Shown: positions 34,788 to 43,237, counted from the first letter of the stretch. The stretch: 64,000 nt of DNA from an uncultured Eubacteriales bacterium (GCA_902767565.1 CACXHY010000002.1:62001-126000), one strand, 5' to 3'. Translations and numbers: made by a program. The notes: generated by a model from the sequence alone, not told the origin.

Positions 34788-36884
34788 TCACTCCTCCGGA
34801 ACGCCCACGATGTACGCGGAGGGACAGCTCCGGCCGCCGACCTCGATCTCGGCGAGGAAGCACAGCATGCGGCCGTCGGAGACGAAGGGCCACCGGTCGC
34901 AGAGCTCGTCCCACATGGGGGTCTCCGCCAGCATCTCCGCGATGGCGGTCAGGGTCACGGGATCGCCGTCCGCCAGCGCGGCGCAGCAGATCATGGCGGC
35001 CGCCAGCGCTTCCTGGGGATCGCCGCTGAAGTTGACGATCTGGATCCGCTGGATGGGGTCGTCCTCGGAGGCGGTGGCCGTGTCGATCCTCACGAGCGTC
35101 GTCCCCAGCAGCCAGCTGTGGCTGACGGACTCCGTGTATTCGTTCCTTGCGTAAAAGTCGAAGGAGGTGAAAACGCCCGATACGGGCAGCAGCGACTTCA
35201 CCCGGTCGGTAAACACCCGCACGGAGATCACGTCTCCTCCGATGACGGGCATGAGCTCCCCGTCATCGAACTCCCGGATGTTCACCCGCAGAGCGGGGAC
35301 ATCGTCGGGAACGATCCGCACGCAGTCATAGAAGAGCTCTGACCGGGGATGCCGCACGGAGGAGAAGACCGCGGTGCCGCATTCCAGCCGCAGGTCCTGC
35401 CCGGCGCTTCCGGCACCGAGGCTGCCCAGCGTTTCCTCATCCCCGCCGCACAGGGCCCACGCGCAGAGGCGGGCCAGCTTCGGCATGTCCGGCGCTTCAT
35501 CAAAGGCGCCGATGACCCGGATCTCCCGGATGGCGGCGTCCGGCTCCGGCCCGTCCAGCGAGACAAAGGCGAAGCCCAGCGCGGGGTCCTCGGCCGGCGT
35601 GACGGTCCGGAGCCACTCTCCGTCCGTGAACAGGGCCGTGCTCAGCACCAGGCCGTCCGATCCGCAGCCGAGAGAGAAGCGGTCTTCGTCGCAGGCGGCG
35701 CCTGCCCGCAGCAGAAAGCCGGACAGCGAGGTGCCCGGGGCGGGAAGATCCGCCGCGGGGCTGACATCCGTGACCGTGGCGGAAGACTTGTCCTCCGCCG
35801 GGACCAGGTCCGTGCCGGTGGATGCGGCGGTCTCCTCCGCGGGCCGGACAGACGCCAGGAAGGCCTCGCCGGCGGGGGTCTGGTCCGTCAGGATGGCGCA
35901 GGTGCCCTGCGGGCCGGCATAGATGCGGACGTGGGTCCGGGGACCGTATTCGCCCAGCGGCCGCGCGTGCCGGGACTGGGTGTCGAAGTCGAACTGCAGC
36001 ATGTCCGGCGCGGGCCGGGACAGCACCGCGTTCTCCATGGCCTCGGCCCCGAGAGAAGTCAGCGCGGTGGTGCGGGCGAGGGCTTCCGCCGTTTCGCGGT
36101 CCGCGTCGGTGCCGGTCAACGTCGGGGCATAGTCCCACCACTGGACATCGATCAGCGTATAGTCCGCCGACAGGCAGGAAAGCTCGCTGCCGTTCCCGTT
36201 CCGCGGGGAGCCCGCGGTGAGGTCGGTGGGCGCGCAGGGGAAGGTCATGGTCAGACCGCAGAGGGTCATGTCGACGGGGGTGCTGCGCTCCGCCCGGAAG
36301 GCTTCCGCGTTCTCCGCCCGCAGGAAGCGCATGCTGTCCAGCACGGCCCCGGAGTGTTCGCACTCCTCGATCACCAGGGAGGTGGCGCGGGTGCCCTCCA
36401 GAGTGGCCTTGCCGTAATACTGCACACCCGGGGTGTCGGGGTAGGTGAAGGTGAACTCGATGAGGGCGTCGCCGGTGGCCCGGTCATAGCTCGGAGTGAC
36501 GTCGCCCAGCTCCGCGCCGAAGCTGAAGGGGAAGATGCCGGCGAAGGTCATCAGCGCGTTGAGGCGGACCTGCGGTTCCTCCCGGTCCGGGTGCTGGGCC
36601 GCCTGGGATTCCAGCAGACCGCCGATGTCGGCGGTGTTGAACTGGTACTCTCCGCCGTCCGCCGCGCAGTTTCCGGTGAGCTCCGTCCAGTCGGTGATAT
36701 AGCCGGGCATGTCCTGATTGACAAAGCGCAGCGGCGCGCCGGGCAGGGAGAAGTGCACATTCCCGGAGAGACCCTGGTAAGCCTCCATCAACGCGGAGAC
36801 CGGATCGGCGGGCGCCGCGTCTGCCATGCCTGCGGCCGGCAGGAGCAGGGAGAAAACCAGAAGCACAATGAGCAGGCGTTTCAT
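34788..36884 (-). CDS. Large secreted protein of unknown function
   Basis: A 698-residue protein with a typical signal peptide (KRLLIVLLVFSLLLPAAGM, cut probably after ADA near residue 24). The mature part is acidic, beta-rich and repeatedly alternates short beta segments with negatively charged loops. No lipobox, LPxTG or SLH motif is seen, so it is either released or bound by an unknown means. A low-complexity Thr/Ser/Pro stretch near residues 355-385 may be a linker between two halves. I do not recognise a family. ATG 36882 has AAAGGAGG. It lies 30 nt after larC on the same strand, probably in one transcript. Confidence 0.7.
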   Translation of the reverse strand: MKRLLIVLLVFSLLLPAAGMADAAPADPVSALMEAYQGLSGNVHFSLPGAPLRFVNQDMPGYITDWTELTGNCAADGGEYQFNTADIGGLLESQAAQHPDREEPQVRLNALMTFAGIFPFSFGAELGDVTPSYDRATGDALIEFTFTYPDTPGVQYYGKATLEGTRATSLVIEECEHSGAVLDSMRFLRAENAEAFRAERSTPVDMTLCGLTMTFPCAPTDLTAGSPRNGNGSELSCLSADYTLIDVQWWDYAPTLTGTDADRETAEALARTTALTSLGAEAMENAVLSRPAPDMLQFDFDTQSRHARPLGEYGPRTHVRIYAGPQGTCAILTDQTPAGEAFLASVRPAEETAASTGTDLVPAEDKSSATVTDVSPAADLPAPGTSLSGFLLRAGAACDEDRFSLGCGSDGLVLSTALFTDGEWLRTVTPAEDPALGFAFVSLDGPEPDAAIREIRVIGAFDEAPDMPKLARLCAWALCGGDEETLGSLGAGSAGQDLRLECGTAVFSSVRHPRSELFYDCVRIVPDDVPALRVNIREFDDGELMPVIGGDVISVRVFTDRVKSLLPVSGVFTSFDFYARNEYTESVSHSWLLGTTLVRIDTATASEDDPIQRIQIVNFSGDPQEALAAAMICCAALADGDPVTLTAIAEMLAETPMWDELCDRWPFVSDGRMLCFLAEIEVGGRSCPSAYIVGVPEE

Positions 36885-36914
36885 CGGGATGCCTCCTTTC
36901 AGGTTTCGGGACCT

Positions 36915-38255
36915 TTACGGCTTCAGTTCCCGCAGCACCTCGTCCAGGGACTGATCCCGGGCTTTTGCCAGGGCTGCGATATCCTCGTATTCGGCTTTGC
37001 GGCGGGTGACGCCCAGCCCTTGCGCGGTCTTGAACCGGACGGGGCCCAGGGGCGTTTCCTCGGTCTCCACCCGGCGGGCCAGGGCGTAGCGGCTCATGTC
37101 CAGGCGGCGGATGCCCAGGGTGGTGGTGTGCTTCATCATCAGGGCGGCCAGGCGGTCGGCGTCCTCCGGCAGGCAGATCACGCTCAGCAGAACGCCCGGG
37201 CGGCTCTTCTTCATGCCGATGGGAGTGGTGTACACATCGCGGGCGCCCGCCGCGAACAGCACTTCCGCCGCGAAGCCCAGGGCCTCGCCGGTCATGTCGT
37301 CCAGGTTGCACTCCAGCCGCGTGATCTCTTCCCGCTTCGTTTCCGCCTCGCCCAGGAAGGCCCGGACGCAGTTGGCGCGCTCGAAGTCCTTTTTGCCCAT
37401 GCCGTAGCCGATGGCGGAGGCCGCCATGACGGGGCGGTCGCCGAACCGGGCGGCAAAGTGCTTCAGCAGGGCCGCGCCCGTGGGCGTGCACAGCTCTCCC
37501 CGCACCTGCCCGCCGTAAGTGGGCACGCCCCGCAGGATCAGCGCCGTGGCCGGGGCGGGCACCGGGAGGATGCCGTGGGCGCAGTGCACGTGACCGCTGC
37601 CCACATGCACCGGGGAGGCGGCGATCTCCTCCGCGCCGATGCGCTCCATCAGCATGCACACGCCCACCACGTCCGCCACGGCGTCCATGGTGCCCACCTC
37701 GTGGAAGTGCACCTGGTCCACGGGCTTGCCGTGCACCGCGCTCTCCGCCTCCGCCACCAGACCGAAGACGGCTTTGGCATTTGCCTTCACCCGGTCGGAC
37801 AGGGCCAGTCCGTCGATCACCGCCGCGATGTCCGCCACGGAGGCGTGGCGGTGATGATGCTCATGATCATGGTCGTGCTCGTGGTCATGATCGTGATGAT
37901 GCTCATGGTCATGGTCGTGCTCGTGGTCATGATCGTGATGATGCTCATGGTCGTGGTCATGCTCGTGGTCACGATCGTGATGATGCTCATGGTCATGCTC
38001 GTGGTCATGATCATGATGATGCTCATGGTCATGCACGTCCCCGGATCCCTCTTCCTCTCCGCAGACGGTGACCTTCATGTGGGTGCCGGTGATGCCGCAC
38101 TTGACCGCGGGCTCGGCCTCCACCCGGACCCCCGGCAGTCCCAGGGCGTTGATCTCGTCCAGAAAGGCCTGCCGGTCCGGGATCAGCTCCAGAAGGGCCC
38201 CCATCAGCATGTCGCCGGCCGCGCCCATGGCGCATTCGACATACAGGGTCTTCAT
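36915..38255 (-). CDS. larC: LarC, nickel insertion protein for the lactate racemase cofactor
   Basis: A 446-residue LarC, which inserts Ni into pyridinium-3,5-bisthiocarboxylate mononucleotide. Family motifs include the N-terminal ECAMGAAGDMLMGALLEL, HFHEVGTMDAVADVVG, SGHVHCAHGILPVPAPAT and the C-terminal ECNLDDMTGEALG. In some lactobacilli LarC is made from two frames by a programmed frameshift; here it is one uninterrupted frame. Residues 75-137 are a His/Asp/Glu tract with about 36 His in 63, a likely nickel store. The start is ATG 38253-38255; upstream in-frame sequence runs into the tRNA gene. No larA, larB or larE is in the window, so the client enzyme is elsewhere or different. Confidence 0.93.
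   Translation of the reverse strand: MKTLYVECAMGAAGDMLMGALLELIPDRQAFLDEINALGLPGVRVEAEPAVKCGITGTHMKVTVCGEEEGSGDVHDHEHHHDHDHEHDHEHHHDRDHEHDHDHEHHHDHDHEHDHDHEHHHDHDHEHDHDHEHHHRHASVADIAAVIDGLALSDRVKANAKAVFGLVAEAESAVHGKPVDQVHFHEVGTMDAVADVVGVCMLMERIGAEEIAASPVHVGSGHVHCAHGILPVPAPATALILRGVPTYGGQVRGELCTPTGAALLKHFAARFGDRPVMAASAIGYGMGKKDFERANCVRAFLGEAETKREEITRLECNLDDMTGEALGFAAEVLFAAGARDVYTTPIGMKKSRPGVLLSVICLPEDADRLAALMMKHTTTLGIRRLDMSRYALARRVETEETPLGPVRFKTAQGLGVTRRKAEYEDIAALAKARDQSLDEVLRELKP
37845..38033 (-). repeat. 42-bp in-frame tandem repeats encoding the LarC His tract
   Basis: Units starting GATGATGCTCATG repeat every 42 bp: two differ at one base, a third differs at a few, a fourth is 36 bp and a fifth is partial. 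Each full unit encodes 14 residues of alternating His, Asp and Glu. Length variation by slippage in multiples of 6 or 42 bp would keep the frame. Confidence 0.9.
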
Positions 38256-38328
38256 CGCGTTCCTCCTTGCGGTCGATGATCTGTCCGCGGCAGTCGTCCG
38301 CGCCGCGCTGTCCGGTTTCTCTGGGACT

Positions 38329-38357
38329 ATGATACACCATTTTGCGCCGCCGCGCAA
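38329..38357 (-). promoter_or_regulatory. larC promoter
   Basis: Minus strand TTGCGC (38352-38357), 17-bp spacer, TATCAT (38329-38334). No nickel-responsive operator was recognised. Confidence 0.6.
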
Positions 38358-38397
38358 CCGGCGGATGAAATGTTGCGATCCACGGCGCTCCGGCGGC

Positions 38398-38428
38398 AAA
38401 AAAACACCGGGACCCTTTCGGATCCCGG
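38398..38428 (-). terminator. Terminator after tRNA-Ala
   Basis: On the minus strand CCGGGATCC and GGTCCCGG form a stem around GAAAG, followed by TGTTTTTTTG. It ends the tRNA transcript before larC. Confidence 0.85.
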
Positions 38429-38434
38429 CTTCGA

Positions 38435-38507
38435 TGGAGCATAGCGGATTCGAACCGCTGACCCCCACACTGCCAGTGTGGTGCGCTACCAGCTGCGCTA
38501 ATGCCCC
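38435..38507 (-). tRNA. tRNA-Ala (anticodon GGC)
   Basis: All arms fold: acceptor GGGGCAT with ATGCTCC (one G-U), D stem GCGC/GCGC, anticodon stem CCACA/TGTGG with loop CTGGCAG giving anticodon GGC, and T arm AGCGG-TTCGAAT-CCGCT. Length is 73 nt including the discriminator A. The CCA end is not encoded (TCG follows), so it must be added by a nucleotidyltransferase. It stands alone with its own promoter and terminator. Confidence 0.97.
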
Positions 38508-38520
38508 GTCAACAGGATGT

Positions 38521-38549
38521 ATATTACCACGATTCCGGCTGTTTGTAAA
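38521..38549 (-). promoter_or_regulatory. tRNA-Ala promoter
   Basis: Minus strand TTTACA (38544-38549), 17-bp spacer, TAATAT (38521-38526), ending 13 nt before the tRNA 5-prime end. Confidence 0.82.
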
Positions 38550-38590
38550 GGGGGAAAATCAAATTTTGTGGAAAACGCGCCGACAGCCGG

Positions 38591-38793
38591 TTACTGTTCA
38601 GCCGTCGGCATACCCATGCGGATCGATAGACGGGAAACCCACGAAGCGGGTGTCTTCCATGCCGACCGCACATGGCGGGTGCGGGCCGCAGGCCGGCTCT
38701 CTCTTCTCCCCCTTCCCTCGGGGGGCAGGGGGATGGGGCGCCGCGGCTTGCGGATCGTTCGCGGCACAATACGCCGGGCGGACTGAACAGTTA
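38591..38793. mobile_element. MITE-like element, copy 1 (203 bp)
   Basis: The ends TTACTGTTCAG and CTGAACAGTTA are inverted repeats (10 of 11). The element is flanked by a perfect 10-bp direct repeat CGACAGCCGG (38581-38590 and 38794-38803), which reads as a target-site duplication. The interior matches a second, inverted copy at 63232-63437 over most of its length, including AAGCGGGTGTCTTCCATG, CGCACATGGCGGGTGCGGG and GGCAGGGGGATGGGGCG. It has no transposase and no convincing gene; a GC-rich hairpin near 38707-38735 could act as a terminator for nagA. It sits between the tRNA promoter and the nagA 3-prime end. Confidence 0.8.
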
Positions 38794-38830
38794 CGACAGC
38801 CGGAGCGGCGGTCATGCCGGATCCCGCCGT

Positions 38831-39955
38831 TCAGATCTCCGCTCCGTCCACGAAGACGCGCAGCACCCGCAGATCCTCGCCGCAGACGAGGAAGTCCGCC
38901 CGCTTGCCCGGCTCAACGGAGCCGAGATCGGCGTCCGCGCCGATGGCCCGGGCGGGGTTGAGGGTGGCCGCTGCGACGGCTTCATCCTCGGGAATACCGA
39001 AGCGGACCGCGTTCCGCAGGCAATCCGCGAGGGTGACGGCGGAGCCCGCGATGGTACCGTCCGCCAGCCGGGCCACGCCGTCCTTCAGGAAAGCGGTCTG
39101 GCCGCCCAGCTCACAGGGACCGTCGGGCAGGCCGCAGCAGCGCAGGGCGTCGGAGATCAGGCAGATTCGCCCGGGGAAGAGCCGGAAGGCCATCCGCACG
39201 GCGCTGGGGTGTACATGCATGCCGTCGCAGATGAGCTCCGCCGTCACGCTTTCGCGCTCGCTGCCCGCGCCGATGACGCCGGGACGGCGGTGGTGGACGG
39301 GGGGCATGGCGTTGAACAGGTGGGTGATGTGGGAAGCGCCCGCGTCGAACACGGCGCAGGTCCGGTCGTAGTCCGCGTCGGTGTGGGCCACGGAGACGGC
39401 GCACAGGCGGGCGGCGCGGCGGGTGAAATCGACTGCGCCCTCCAGCTCGGGAGCCACGTCCACCAGCCGGATCAGCCCGCCGCAGTCTTTCTGCAGGCCC
39501 TCGAAGGCGGAAAAATCCGGCAGCCGCAGATGAGCGGCATTCTGGGCTCCCTTCTTTGTCTCCGACAGGAAAGGGCCTTCCATGTGGATGCCGACGATCC
39601 TCGCGCAGCCGGGGTCCGGGGCGTCGTGCAGCTGCCGGGCCGCGGCAAAGGCCCGGGCGAGGGTCTCATACGGCAGGGTCATGGAGGCGGGAGCGAAGGA
39701 GGTCACCCCGTGCGCGGCGAGATACCGCGCCATCCTGCGGAGCCCCTCCGGATCGCCGTCGGAGAAGTCCGCGCCGGAGTTGCCGTGGGTGTGGATGTCC
39801 ACCAGGCCCGGGATCACCTTCGCGCCTCCCAGATCCACGGCCGCCGGGTCGGGGCACGCTCCGGGCAGGATCCTCCCGAAGCGGCCTTCCGTCACCTCAA
39901 AGCACCCGGAGACGGATCCCCGGGGCGTGAAGACGCGCGCATTCGCATACCACAT
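38831..39955 (-). CDS. nagA: N-acetylglucosamine-6-phosphate deacetylase
   Basis: A 374-residue amidohydrolase that makes glucosamine-6-phosphate. Metal and substrate motifs are present: DIHTHGNSGADF (the His-x-His of the two-metal type), HMEGPFLS with the metal Glu, SVAHTDADYD, SHITHLFNAMPPVHHR, DGMHVHP and the catalytic Asp in LISDAL. ATG 39953 has GAGGG upstream. No nagB or PTS gene is adjacent; the gene stands alone between the feo operon and the MITE-like element, and the only candidate terminator downstream is within that element. Confidence 0.95.
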   Translation of the reverse strand: MWYANARVFTPRGSVSGCFEVTEGRFGRILPGACPDPAAVDLGGAKVIPGLVDIHTHGNSGADFSDGDPEGLRRMARYLAAHGVTSFAPASMTLPYETLARAFAAARQLHDAPDPGCARIVGIHMEGPFLSETKKGAQNAAHLRLPDFSAFEGLQKDCGGLIRLVDVAPELEGAVDFTRRAARLCAVSVAHTDADYDRTCAVFDAGASHITHLFNAMPPVHHRRPGVIGAGSERESVTAELICDGMHVHPSAVRMAFRLFPGRICLISDALRCCGLPDGPCELGGQTAFLKDGVARLADGTIAGSAVTLADCLRNAVRFGIPEDEAVAAATLNPARAIGADADLGSVEPGKRADFLVCGEDLRVLRVFVDGAEI

Positions 39956-40054
39956 ATTGATCCCTCGGTTCCCGCCTGTCGGTTCTGACCGGATCGGCCC
40001 GGTCCTTCACCCGGATAATTGGACGGCCGCCCCGCCTTTCCTGCTGTTCCGCAG

Positions 40055-40086
40055 CAAAATAGCGCGGAGCCGTCGCCGCTCCGCGC
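40055..40086 (-). terminator. Terminator of the feo operon
   Basis: GCGCGGAGC and GCTCCGCGC (9 bp, 7-nt loop) are followed on the minus strand by TATTTTGCT. Confidence 0.8.
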
Positions 40087-40098
40087 CGTTGTAACGCT

Positions 40099-40302
40099 TC
40101 AGGAAAGGGGCTTTCCTTCCTGCCTCATCGCGTGGCATTTCCCCGCCATGGGGCAGCAGCCGCAGCTGCCGCCGCAGGAGGTCTTTCCCTGCTTCCTGTC
40201 CCTGCGCAGCCGGAGGATGATCCACGCCACCAGCGCCGCCAGGGCCAGGGTCAGCAGGATCGTGCCGGCATTGTCGATGATCGCCTGCAGCATGGGTTTC
40301 AC
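40099..40302 (-). CDS. FeoB-associated Cys-rich membrane protein
   Basis: A 67-residue protein: one N-terminal transmembrane helix (about residues 8-30), a basic stretch RLRRDRKQGK, then CGGSCGCCPMAGKC, the Cys-rich tail of the FeoB-associated family. It starts at GTG 40300-40302, which overlaps the feoB stop by 4 nt as GTGA; the ATG three codons later is an alternative. The role is thought to be in ferrous iron transport at the membrane with FeoB, but is unproven. It ends the operon before a terminator. Confidence 0.87.
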   Translation of the reverse strand: MKPMLQAIIDNAGTILLTLALAALVAWIILRLRRDRKQGKTSCGGSCGCCPMAGKCHAMRQEGKPLS

Positions 40303-42749
40303 ACTTTCCGGGTCAGCTTGTCGGCCTCATGGTATTTCTTGAAGAACAGCATCCAGATCATCCCGCCCAGCACCGCGAAAGCCGTGATCAGGCCGAGGAC
40401 GTCCGGCTTGCCCGCAAACAGGCTCCCGAACTGGTTGATCATCAGGGCCACGCAGTAGGCGAACCCGCACTGGTAAGCGATGGCGAACCAGGTCCAGCGG
40501 GCGTTGTTCATCTCCCGGCGGATGGCGCCGATGGCCGCGAAGCAGGGGGCGCACAGCAGGTTGAACACCAGGAAGGCCATGCCGGTGACGGCGGTGAAGT
40601 CATGCGCCAGATTGGCATAGGCCTCGGTCCCGCCGTAGAGGGAGCCGATGGTGGCGACGATGTTCTCCTTGGCCACGAGGCCCGTGATGGAGGCCACGGC
40701 GGCCTGCCAGGTGCCGAAGCCGAGAGGTGCGAAGATCCAGGCGATGGCCCGGCCCACGGCCGCGAGGATGGAGGCGTCCAGCTCATCCTCAGCCAGCATC
40801 CGGAAGACGCCGTCCGCCACGCCGAAGCGGCTCAGGAACCAGACCACGATGGTGGACAGCAGAATGATGGTGCCGGCCTTTTTGATAAAGCTCCAGCCGC
40901 GCTCCCACATGGAGCGGAGCACGTTGCGCACCGTGGGCCAGTGGTAGGCGGGCAGTTCCATGACGAAGGGGGCGGGATCCCCGGCGAAGGCCTTCGTCTT
41001 TTTCAGCATCAGGCCGCTGATCACGATGGCCGCCATGCCGATGAAGTAGGCACCGGTGGCGATCCAGGGGGAACCGGCGAACAGCGCGCCGGCGATCATG
41101 GCGATGAAGGGCATCTTCGCGCCGCAGGGGATGAAGGTGGTGGTCATGATGGTCATGCGGCGGTCCCGCTCGTTCTCGATGGTGCGGGAGGCCATGATGC
41201 CCGGCACGCCGCAGCCCACGCCCACCAGCATGGGGATGAAGGATTTGCCCGACAGGCCGAACTTGCGGAAGATCCTGTCCAGCACGAAGGCGATGCGGGC
41301 CATGTATCCGCAGGCCTCCAGGAAGGCCAGCAGCAGGAACAGCACGAGCATCTGGGGCACGAAGCCCAGCACCGCGCCGACACCGGCCACGATGCCGTCC
41401 AGGATCAGACCCTTGAGCCAGTCGGCGGCGTGGATGGCGTCAAGGCCGCGCTCCACCAGCACGGGGATGCCGGGCACCCACACGCCGTAATCCGCGGGAT
41501 CGGGGGCGCCGGTCCCGGTGTACTTCGTGACGGCGTCCGCAAGGGCTTCCCTGTCGGCGGTCAGCTCCGTGGTCTCCAGGGTCTCCTCGTCCTGCACCTT
41601 GTAGGTGAGGGCAAAGTCCTCGGGCGTCCTTTCCAGGGCGGCCCGCAGGGCTTCCGCGGCGGCGTCGGGGTCCTCCGCGTCGAGGGTCACCTCATAGCCT
41701 TCCGTCGCCGCGAAGGCCGCGACGATCGCGTCGGAATCGCCGTAGTCCTCCACGGCCTGCTCATATTCCTTCGCGCCGTTGCCGAAGAGATGCCAGCCGT
41801 CGCCGAAGAGGCCGTCGTTGGCCCAGTCCGTGGCCGGAGTGCCCACCGCCACCATGGCGATCCAGTACACCGCGAACATGACCAGGGCGAAGATGGGCAG
41901 GCCCAGCCAGCGGTTGGTGACCACCTTGTCGATCTTGTCGGAGGTGCTCAGGCTGCCGGTGCTGTGCTTGCGGTAGCAGGACTGGATCACCTGGGCGATG
42001 TAGACATAGCGCTCGTTGGTGATGATGCTCTCGGCGGCGTCGTCCAGCTCGGCTTCGGCGGCGGCGATGTCCTTCTCGATATGGCTCAGGGTCTCCTCCG
42101 GGATGGCCAGCTGCTCCAGCACCTTCTCGTCCCGCTCGAACACCTTGATGGCGTACCAGCGCTGCTGCTCGTCGGGCAGATTGTGGACGATGGCCTCCTC
42201 GATGTGGGCCAGGGCGTGCTCCACCGGACCGGAGAAGGTGTGCTGGGGCACGGTCTTCGTTCCCTGCGCCGCCTCGATGGCCGCCTCGGCGGCCTCCTGG
42301 ATGCCCGTGCCCTTCAGGGCGGAGATCTCCACCACCCGGCAGCCCAGCCGCCGGGACAGGTCCTCCGTGTTCAGCTTGTCGCCGTTCTTCTTCACCACGT
42401 CCATCATGTTGATGGCGACCACCACGGGGATGCCCAGTTCCACCAGCTGGGTGGTGAGATACAGGTTGCGCTCCAGGTTGGTGCCGTCGATGATGTTGAG
42501 GATGGCGTCCGGGCGCTCGTTGATCAGATAGTTCCGGGCCACCACCTCCTCCAGGGTATAGGGCGAGAGGCTGTAGATGCCCGGCAGATCGGTGATGGTG
42601 ACGCCGTCGTGCTTGCGGAGCCTGCCCTCTTTCTTTTCCACGGTGACGCCGGGCCAGTTGCCCACAAACTGGTTTGACCCGGTCAGCGCGTTGAAGAGCG
42701 TGGTCTTGCCGCTGTTGGGATTGCCCGCCAGGGCGATGCGGATGTCCAT
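40299..42749 (-). CDS. feoB: Ferrous iron transporter FeoB
   Basis: An 816-residue GTP-dependent Fe(II) transporter. The N-terminal G domain has GNPNSGKT (9-16), DLPGIYS (54-60) and NMMD (114-117). The membrane core shows GYMARIAFVLDR, SFIPMLVGVGCGVPGIM and PCGAKMP. Between the first hydrophobic segment and the next, residues ~323-425 form an acidic, Ala/Glu/Asp-rich insert absent from E. coli-type FeoB, probably on the outside. ATG 42747 follows AGGAGG. It lies downstream of two feoA genes under an iron-type operator. Confidence 0.96.
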   Translation of the reverse strand: MDIRIALAGNPNSGKTTLFNALTGSNQFVGNWPGVTVEKKEGRLRKHDGVTITDLPGIYSLSPYTLEEVVARNYLINERPDAILNIIDGTNLERNLYLTTQLVELGIPVVVAINMMDVVKKNGDKLNTEDLSRRLGCRVVEISALKGTGIQEAAEAAIEAAQGTKTVPQHTFSGPVEHALAHIEEAIVHNLPDEQQRWYAIKVFERDEKVLEQLAIPEETLSHIEKDIAAAEAELDDAAESIITNERYVYIAQVIQSCYRKHSTGSLSTSDKIDKVVTNRWLGLPIFALVMFAVYWIAMVAVGTPATDWANDGLFGDGWHLFGNGAKEYEQAVEDYGDSDAIVAAFAATEGYEVTLDAEDPDAAAEALRAALERTPEDFALTYKVQDEETLETTELTADREALADAVTKYTGTGAPDPADYGVWVPGIPVLVERGLDAIHAADWLKGLILDGIVAGVGAVLGFVPQMLVLFLLLAFLEACGYMARIAFVLDRIFRKFGLSGKSFIPMLVGVGCGVPGIMASRTIENERDRRMTIMTTTFIPCGAKMPFIAMIAGALFAGSPWIATGAYFIGMAAIVISGLMLKKTKAFAGDPAPFVMELPAYHWPTVRNVLRSMWERGWSFIKKAGTIILLSTIVVWFLSRFGVADGVFRMLAEDELDASILAAVGRAIAWIFAPLGFGTWQAAVASITGLVAKENIVATIGSLYGGTEAYANLAHDFTAVTGMAFLVFNLLCAPCFAAIGAIRREMNNARWTWFAIAYQCGFAYCVALMINQFGSLFAGKPDVLGLITAFAVLGGMIWMLFFKKYHEADKLTRKV

Positions 42750-42788
42750 TGCCGTATGCCTCCTGTATGCGATTCGGTCAGTGCGCGG

Positions 42789-43010
42789 TCATTCCACCTC
42801 GATGCTCTCGGCGTCCGCCTTGCGGATGGAGAGCTCGTAGCCGCGGACGGTGATCTCGATGGGATCGCCCAGCGGCGCGACCTTGCGCACGCGGACCTCC
42901 ACGCCCTTCGTGATGCCCATGTCCATGATGCGGCGGCGGACCGCGCCCTCACCGTGGATCCTGACGACCTTCGCCGTGCCGCCGACCGGCACTTCGCGCA
43001 GATTGTTCAT
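42789..43010 (-). CDS. feoA: FeoA (SH3-like) protein, second copy
   Basis: A 73-residue SH3-like FeoA domain: NLREVPVGGTAKVVRI start, RRRIMDMGITKGVEVRV and ITVRGYELSIRKADAESIEV. It assists FeoB-mediated iron uptake in the cytoplasm. It lies 14 nt after the first feoA and 39 nt before feoB. The ATG has AGGAGG upstream. Having two single-domain FeoA proteins before FeoB is common in Clostridia. Confidence 0.95.
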   Translation of the reverse strand: MNNLREVPVGGTAKVVRIHGEGAVRRRIMDMGITKGVEVRVRKVAPLGDPIEITVRGYELSIRKADAESIEVE

Positions 43011-43024
43011 GGCAGTTCCTCCTG

Positions 43025-43237
43025 TCAGATCATGATCTTCCGGGCCATGGCTTCGTCGATGGCCACGCGGGATTCCTTCACCTTCACGATCACATTGCCG
43101 TTGAGGGACGTGATGACGGTGGCGGTTCCGCCCACGACAAAGCCGAGGTTCTCCAGATGCTTTTTGACTTCCGGGCTCCCGCCGATCCTGCGGATCACGG
43201 CTTCCTCCCCGGGGTTGGCGTAACTGAGCGGTATCAT
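43025..43237 (-). CDS. feoA: FeoA (SH3-like) protein, first copy
   Basis: A 70-residue FeoA domain: MIPLSYANPGEEAVIRRIGG start, HLENLGFVVGGTATVI and VIVKVKESRVAIDEAMARKI. The ATG at 43235-43237 with GGGAGGAG is chosen; a 19-codon upstream extension would run through the operator region and lacks a ribosome site. It is the first gene of the feo operon. Its sequence differs from the second FeoA, so the pair is not a recent duplication. Confidence 0.95.
   Translation of the reverse strand: MIPLSYANPGEEAVIRRIGGSPEVKKHLENLGFVVGGTATVITSLNGNVIVKVKESRVAIDEAMARKIMI

Noticed and set aside
37845-38033. CRISPR-like regular repeats
   Set aside because: The units are contiguous, in frame and encode the His tract of LarC; there are no unique spacers and no cas genes.
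36915-38468. A longer LarC beginning upstream at 38468
   Set aside because: The extra 71 codons run through the tRNA gene and its terminator and have no ribosome site.
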